A DNA stretch of 10,957 bases from RGIG1934 sp964492545 (GTDB lineage Bacteria > Bacillota > Clostridia > Lachnospirales > Lachnospiraceae): NCBI GenBank assembly GCA_964492545.1, contig CAZBKO010000079.1, positions 1 through 10,957 of the forward strand. The letters are read 5' to 3'. Shown here piece by piece: positions 7,608 to 10,957 of the stretch. The notes below the pieces were generated by a model. That model saw only the letters and a list, made by a program, of their open reading frames with translations, was not told the DNA's origin and made no database searches. Numbering within the stretch: position 1 is the stretch's first letter; each line of letters begins with the position of its first letter. The position numbers and the translations under genes are program-made.

Positions 7608-8516
7608 CTATACTCTCAAATGCTTTCTGATAGTAATCATGCTTCCAACAAATCCTATACCGGCACCTATAATAAGTGCAAGTGGAGTCATAACACAAAA
7701 AATGGTGTGCATTGATAAAAATGTTGCCTGTGACGAAATTGTCTGGAACTGATCAACCAAATATAGTATTACATTTTTATATAAGAAGAATAGGGCAATA
7801 AGTGGAATACAGGCTCCAATAACACCTATGATAATACCTTCGACAATAAATGGTGCTCTTACAAAAAAGTCTGTTGCACCAATCAGCTTCATAATACCAA
7901 TTTCTTCTTTTCTTACTGCTATACCTATCATAACGGTGTTACTTATGAGGAATATACCCACTGCAAGAAGTACAATAATAATTGCTATGGAAATATATGA
8001 AACAATTTTTCCAAAGTCCGTAAGCGTGTTGGCCACAACTTCAGAACCATTTACCTTTCTAACTCCTGATATCTTCTCAATATATGACTTAAGTGCTGAC
8101 TGCATGGAAATATCATTGAGATATACCTGGTAAGATGCAGAATTTGCTAATGGGTTGTCCTCTTCAAATCCCTCTGCAAGCTCAGGAGAATCTCCGAAAT
8201 AATCTCCCTGAAAAGCTTTCCATGCATCCTCTGCCGAAGTATAATCAATCTTTGCTACCTCTGCACGCTTCTTAATGGTCGCGCCTATTTTATCTATCTG
8301 TTCCTGTTCAATATCATAGTCAAAAAATACCGTGATACAAACATTCTCTTCCGTCTCCTTAACCATATGCTGAAAGTTAGCTAATATGGCATAAAACATA
8401 CCAAGCAGGAATATACAGGCTGCAATCGTTCCAATGGAAGCCAATGAAAACAGCTTGTTACGCTTAATGTTTTTAAATCCCTGCTTAATACTATATAATA
8501 ATGTATTAAACTTCAT
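7608..8516 (-). CDS. ftsX: cell-division ABC transporter-like membrane protein FtsX
   Basis: FtsX is the membrane subunit of the FtsEX complex. ATP hydrolysis by FtsE is thought to be transmitted through FtsX to a coiled-coil cell-wall hydrolase outside the cell, rather than moving a substrate. The 302 residues show a cytoplasmic N-terminus (YSIKQGFKNIKRNK), a first membrane helix at about 23-47, a large extracellular loop at about 48-170, and three further helices at about 171-196, 221-248 and 272-296, the standard four-helix layout. The start chosen is ATG at 8514-8516, with GGGTGG just upstream and an N-terminus that fits the family. A GTG at 8523-8525 would add three residues but lies inside that ribosome site. 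The start overlaps the ftsE end by 11 bases, so the two subunits are probably translationally coupled. The stop TAG at 7608-7610 overlaps the ribosome site of the next gene. Confidence 0.95.
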   Translation of the reverse strand: MKFNTLLYSIKQGFKNIKRNKLFSLASIGTIAACIFLLGMFYAILANFQHMVKETEENVCITVFFDYDIEQEQIDKIGATIKKRAEVAKIDYTSAEDAWKAFQGDYFGDSPELAEGFEEDNPLANSASYQVYLNDISMQSALKSYIEKISGVRKVNGSEVVANTLTDFGKIVSYISIAIIIVLLAVGIFLISNTVMIGIAVRKEEIGIMKLIGATDFFVRAPFIVEGIIIGVIGACIPLIALFFLYKNVILYLVDQFQTISSQATFLSMHTIFCVMTPLALIIGAGIGFVGSMITIRKHLRV

Positions 8517-9189
8517 GATAACCACCCTTTTTTTCGTCGCTGATAATTACGCCTTTATTCATTGTAATTACACGCTTATTCATAGCTTCAACGATTTCTC
8601 TGTTATGTGTAACTACAAGTACTGTTGTTCCTCTCTTGTTAATCTCGTCTAACAATTTCATAATTTCCCATGAATTCTTCGGATCAAGATTACCTGTTGG
8701 CTCATCAGCCAATAATATGGATGGATTATTCACCAGTGCTCTTGCAAGAGCAACTCTCTGCTGCTCACCACCTGATAATTCCTTCGGATATGAGCGGTAT
8801 TTGTCGGAAAGTCCAACAAGTGCAAGCATTGCTGGGACTCTTCGTCGTATTGTTCTGATTGGAGTTTCCACAACGCGCTGTGCAAATGCTATATTTTCAT
8901 AAATATTTCTGTCCTTAAGCAGTCTGAAATCCTGAAAAACAACGCCGATATCTCTTCTGAGATAAGGTATCTTATTTCTCTTCATTCTGTTAAGACATTT
9001 ATCATTAATATATATCTTGCCTTCTGTAGGTTCTAACTCCTTCAAAAGGAGCTTAATCAAGGTTGATTTTCCCGAACCACTGTTACCAACTATAAATACA
9101 AATTCACCTTTTTCTATCTTTAGGTTTATCTGATTGATTGCAGGCGCACCTGTTGAATATGCCTTACTTACATTTTCCAATACAATCAT
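8506..9189 (-). CDS. ftsE: cell-division ATP-binding protein FtsE
   Basis: FtsE is the cytoplasmic ATPase of FtsEX, which drives conformational change in FtsX and so regulates peptidoglycan cutting during growth or division. The 227 residues match the family length and contain Walker A GNSGSGKST (35-43), Q-loop Gln86 in VVFQDF, signature LSGGEQQR (138-145), Walker B LLADEP with Asp162 and Glu163, and the switch His195 in VTHN. All ATPase residues are intact. ATG at 9187-9189 is preceded by AAAGG about 10 bases upstream, a site that touches the stop of the regulator gene; the intergenic gap is only 15 bases. The C-terminal KKGGYHEV tail overlaps the ftsX start. LolD/MacB-type ATPases look similar, but the ftsX partner next door settles the identity. 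Confidence 0.96.
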   Translation of the reverse strand: MIVLENVSKAYSTGAPAINQINLKIEKGEFVFIVGNSGSGKSTLIKLLLKELEPTEGKIYINDKCLNRMKRNKIPYLRRDIGVVFQDFRLLKDRNIYENIAFAQRVVETPIRTIRRRVPAMLALVGLSDKYRSYPKELSGGEQQRVALARALVNNPSILLADEPTGNLDPKNSWEIMKLLDEINKRGTTVLVVTHNREIVEAMNKRVITMNKGVIISDEKKGGYHEV

Positions 9190-9204
9190 TGTTATTCTGC
9201 CTTT

Positions 9205-10305
9205 CTAATTTTTGTAAAAATCATTCACAGAATCCATATACTTCATATACTTAACAACCATTAACGCAATCTTAAAGGTAATAGCATCCTCGAATACTCT
9301 AAGATCAAGATTCGTTGCCTTCTGAAGCTTGTCCAGACGATATACAAGTGTATTTCTGTGAATATACAGCTGTCTAGATGTCTCTGAAACATTAAGACTG
9401 TTCTCAAAGAACTTATTAATTGTGGTAAGTGTCTCATCATCAAATTCGTCAGGTGATTTACCATCGAATATTTCCTTAATGAACATTTTACACAATGGAA
9501 TTGGTAACTGATATATAAGACGTCCAATTCCTAGCTTGTTATAGGCAACGACATTCTTTCCGCTGTAGAAAATCTTACCAACGTCAAGTGCCATAGTTGC
9601 TTCCTTATATGATCTTGATACTTCCTTAAGGTCATTAACGATAGTACCAAAGCTTATATTAACCTTTATCATAGCCTCCGCATTAATTGTGTCAAGCAAT
9701 GTGTTAGCCACCTTCTCAAGGTCTTCATATGTCTCTGTAGGGGATACTTCTCTGACAATAATAATATTCTTCTCATCTACTGCTGTGATGAAATCCTTAG
9801 TTTTGCCGGCATAAATTCCTCTCATAGTCTCGAGTGCTGTATTATCCTTGTCATGTTCAGCCTCGATTAAGTATACCACTCTCTTGGTATTAGCTTCAAT
9901 ATGAAGCTTTTTGGCTCTATTGTAAATATCTACCAATAAAAGATTGTCTAATAAAAGATTCTTGATAAAGTTATCCTTATCAAAGCGTTCCTTGTATGCA
10001 ACTAACAGATTCTGAATCTGAAATGTTGCCATCTTACCTACCATATAAGCGTCATCGCCGTTTCCTTTGGCTAATAACACATATTCTAATCTATTATCAT
10101 CAAAGATTTTATAAAACTGAAAGTCCTGAACTACCTGACTATCAGCTGGTGAATCAACAAAAGCTAACACCGTCTCTTCATAACTCTCTGCATCCTCAAA
10201 TGTAGATGCAATCACTTTACCTTCTGTATCAGCTACACAAAAGTCTACTTTGGAAATATTCTTTATTCCCTCTATTGTGCTTGAAAGAATCTGGTTTGAT
10301 ATCAT
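9205..10305 (-). CDS. PucR/CdaR-family transcriptional regulator
   Basis: A 366-residue regulator resembling the sugar-diacid regulator CdaR and PucR. The N-terminal third (about 1-110) has a PAS-like sensor feel (VDFCVADTEGKVIAST). A central GGDEF-like CdaR segment follows (about 130-250), ending in the family hallmark SYKEATMALDVG. The C-terminal PucR-type helix-turn-helix is at about 293-355, with recognition region VSETSRQLYIHRNTLVYRL. Its ligand cannot be read from sequence. The start is placed at ATG 10303-10305 (MISNQIL), 11 bases after GGGAG; a GTG at 10315-10317 overlaps that ribosome site and is less likely. It is the first gene of the ftsE-ftsX-M23 unit, with 15 bases and no terminator before ftsE, and follows the MsmK-type ATPase terminator. 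Its promoter should lie in 10306-10366: TTGTCA (10366-10361) is a fair -35, but no well spaced -10 is clear. Whether it controls ftsEX, sugar uptake or itself is unknown. Confidence 0.88.
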   Translation of the reverse strand: MISNQILSSTIEGIKNISKVDFCVADTEGKVIASTFEDAESYEETVLAFVDSPADSQVVQDFQFYKIFDDNRLEYVLLAKGNGDDAYMVGKMATFQIQNLLVAYKERFDKDNFIKNLLLDNLLLVDIYNRAKKLHIEANTKRVVYLIEAEHDKDNTALETMRGIYAGKTKDFITAVDEKNIIIVREVSPTETYEDLEKVANTLLDTINAEAMIKVNISFGTIVNDLKEVSRSYKEATMALDVGKIFYSGKNVVAYNKLGIGRLIYQLPIPLCKMFIKEIFDGKSPDEFDDETLTTINKFFENSLNVSETSRQLYIHRNTLVYRLDKLQKATNLDLRVFEDAITFKIALMVVKYMKYMDSVNDFYKN

Positions 10306-10363
10306 AGTGTGCTTCACTCCCTTGCGAAAATATTTTACTACTCTATATATTAATCTATTTTGA

Positions 10364-10407
10364 CAAAAAATAAAAGAGGAAATGCATAAAAATTACGCAT
10401 TTCCTCC
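10364..10407 (-). terminator. strong intrinsic terminator after the MsmK-type ATPase gene
   Basis: On the minus strand, GAGGAAATGC (10406-10397) pairs perfectly with GCATTTCCTC (10385-10376), giving a 10-base-pair stem with an 11-base loop. A T-rich tract, TTTTATTTTTT (10375-10365), follows. It lies 20 bases after the stop codon and separates this gene from the PucR-type regulator. Only the minus-strand direction has the T tract, so it is not bidirectional. Confidence 0.92.
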
Positions 10408-10426
10408 AAATAAATCAATTCAAATA

Positions 10427-10957
10427 TTAGTTAGCAATTACCTGCTGTGTTTCCTTATCAAAGATATGTAACTTTGATGTATCCATAGCCATCTTGATTG
10501 TATCGCCAGGTCTTGCTGTTGTACGAGGGTTAACTCTTGCTGTACAGCTGAACTGGTCAACATCGAAGTATAAGAATACTTCTGCACCAAGCATTTCGTA
10601 TAATCTAATTGTAACTTCTACGATAGAATCTTTCATTGTCTCTAATGTAATCTGCTCATCATGGAAATCTTCTGGACGGAGACCCATAACAACTGTCTTA
10701 TCAACATATCCACCATCAACAAGAGCTTTTGCCTTGTTCTCTGGAACTTTGATTGAATGAGCACCAAATACAAGGAGAACGTCTGAACCAGACTGTGTAA
10801 CCTGTGCATCGATGAAGTTCATCTGAGGTGATCCCATAAATCCTGCTACGAATAAGTTACATGGATTATCATATAAGTTCTTAGGTGTATCAACCTGTTG
10901 TGCAATACCATCCTTCATAACTACGATTCTTGTACCAAGTGTCATAGCCTCTGTCTG
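10427..10957 (-). CDS. msmK: carbohydrate ABC importer ATP-binding protein, MsmK/MsmX/UgpC family (3' part only)
   Basis: Cytoplasmic ATPase of sugar uptake ABC transporters. In Gram-positive bacteria one such protein often serves several importers. Only the last 176 residues are in the window; the reading frame runs open to base 10957, and the ATG at 10943-10945 is internal. The visible part starts with QTEAMTLGTRIVVMKDGIAQQVDTP, the segment that follows the switch histidine in this family. It then covers the end of the nucleotide-binding domain (NLFVAGFMGSPQMNF) and the C-terminal TOBE/OB regulatory domain (VMGLRPEDF, then EMLGAEVFLYFDV and ARVNPRTTARPGDTIKMAM). The stop is TAA at 10427-10429. 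Walker A and signature motifs lie outside the window. The family is clear; the exact name (msmK, msmX, ugpC, malK) and the sugar are not determinable here. Confidence 0.9.
   Translation of the reverse strand, partial: QTEAMTLGTRIVVMKDGIAQQVDTPKNLYDNPCNLFVAGFMGSPQMNFIDAQVTQSGSDVLLVFGAHSIKVPENKAKALVDGGYVDKTVVMGLRPEDFHDEQITLETMKDSIVEVTIRLYEMLGAEVFLYFDVDQFSCTARVNPRTTARPGDTIKMAMDTSKLHIFDKETQQVIAN

Noticed and set aside
8517..8525. GTG start for ftsX at 8523-8525.
   Set aside because: The GTG sits within the GGGTGG ribosome site that properly serves the ATG at 8514-8516, and the added residues are not typical of FtsX.
10306..10317. GTG start for the PucR-type regulator at 10315-10317.
   Set aside because: The ribosome site GGGAG overlaps this codon, leaving no spacing. 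The ATG at 10303-10305 fits better.
10306..10366. A defined promoter for the PucR-type regulator.
   Set aside because: TTGTCA is a fair -35, but the nearby TATATA, TAGAGT and TAAAAT hexamers give spacings of 11, 15 and 23 bases. None is convincing enough to list.
1..10957. CRISPR arrays, tRNA/rRNA genes, riboswitches, toxin-antitoxin or phage genes.
   Set aside because: No regularly spaced repeats, cloverleaf sequences or known aptamer cores were seen, and nearly all of the window is filled by conserved housekeeping genes.

Overview
This 10,957-base window is a stretch of low-GC Firmicutes chromosome in which every real gene lies on the minus strand. Transcription therefore runs from high to low coordinates. 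The protein sequences, the strong AGGAGG-type ribosome sites, the mixed ATG/GTG/TTG starts and the gene order point to class Clostridia, most likely the gut/rumen family Lachnospiraceae (Roseburia, Agathobacter, Butyrivibrio or Coprococcus type). The family assignment is inference. Only housekeeping gene families were found: no CRISPR, no tRNA or rRNA, and no complete mobile element.

In transcription order: (1) 10957-10427 is the 3' third of a shared carbohydrate-importer ATPase (MsmK/UgpC family), closed by a strong intrinsic terminator. (2) 10305-9205 encodes a PucR/CdaR-type regulator, followed with no terminator by ftsE, ftsX and a secreted coiled-coil M23 peptidase. These four genes are packed so tightly (gaps of 12-15 bases or a short overlap) that they look like one operon, closed by an intrinsic terminator at 6343-6366. 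(3) 6241-4988 encodes a membrane-anchored carboxy-terminal processing protease (CtpA/CtpB type), probably with its own promoter. (4) 4899-75 is the uvrB-uvrA excision-repair operon.

The genes fall into two functional groups. FtsE and FtsX form an ABC-type transmembrane switch that in many bacteria controls a coiled-coil peptidoglycan hydrolase. The M23 protein encoded next is the obvious target, and all its zinc ligands are present, so it is predicted to be an active enzyme. The PDZ protease next to it may process envelope proteins of the same machinery, as suggested by the ftsEX-ctpB neighbourhood of Bacillus subtilis. UvrB and UvrA carry out nucleotide excision repair.

The most informative non-coding segment is 4900-4987, upstream of uvrB. 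It holds a near-consensus LexA (SOS) box overlapping a promoter with an extended -10, an 8-base direct repeat around that -10, and a possible hairpin that would pair with the uvrB ribosome site only in transcripts reading through from ctpA. uvrB starts at TTG. The far left edge (1-55) looks like the terminal repeat of an ISL3-type insertion sequence whose body lies outside the window. I did not find a convincing undescribed system. The regulatory layout upstream of uvrB and the sugar-type regulator fused transcriptionally to ftsEX are the best leads.
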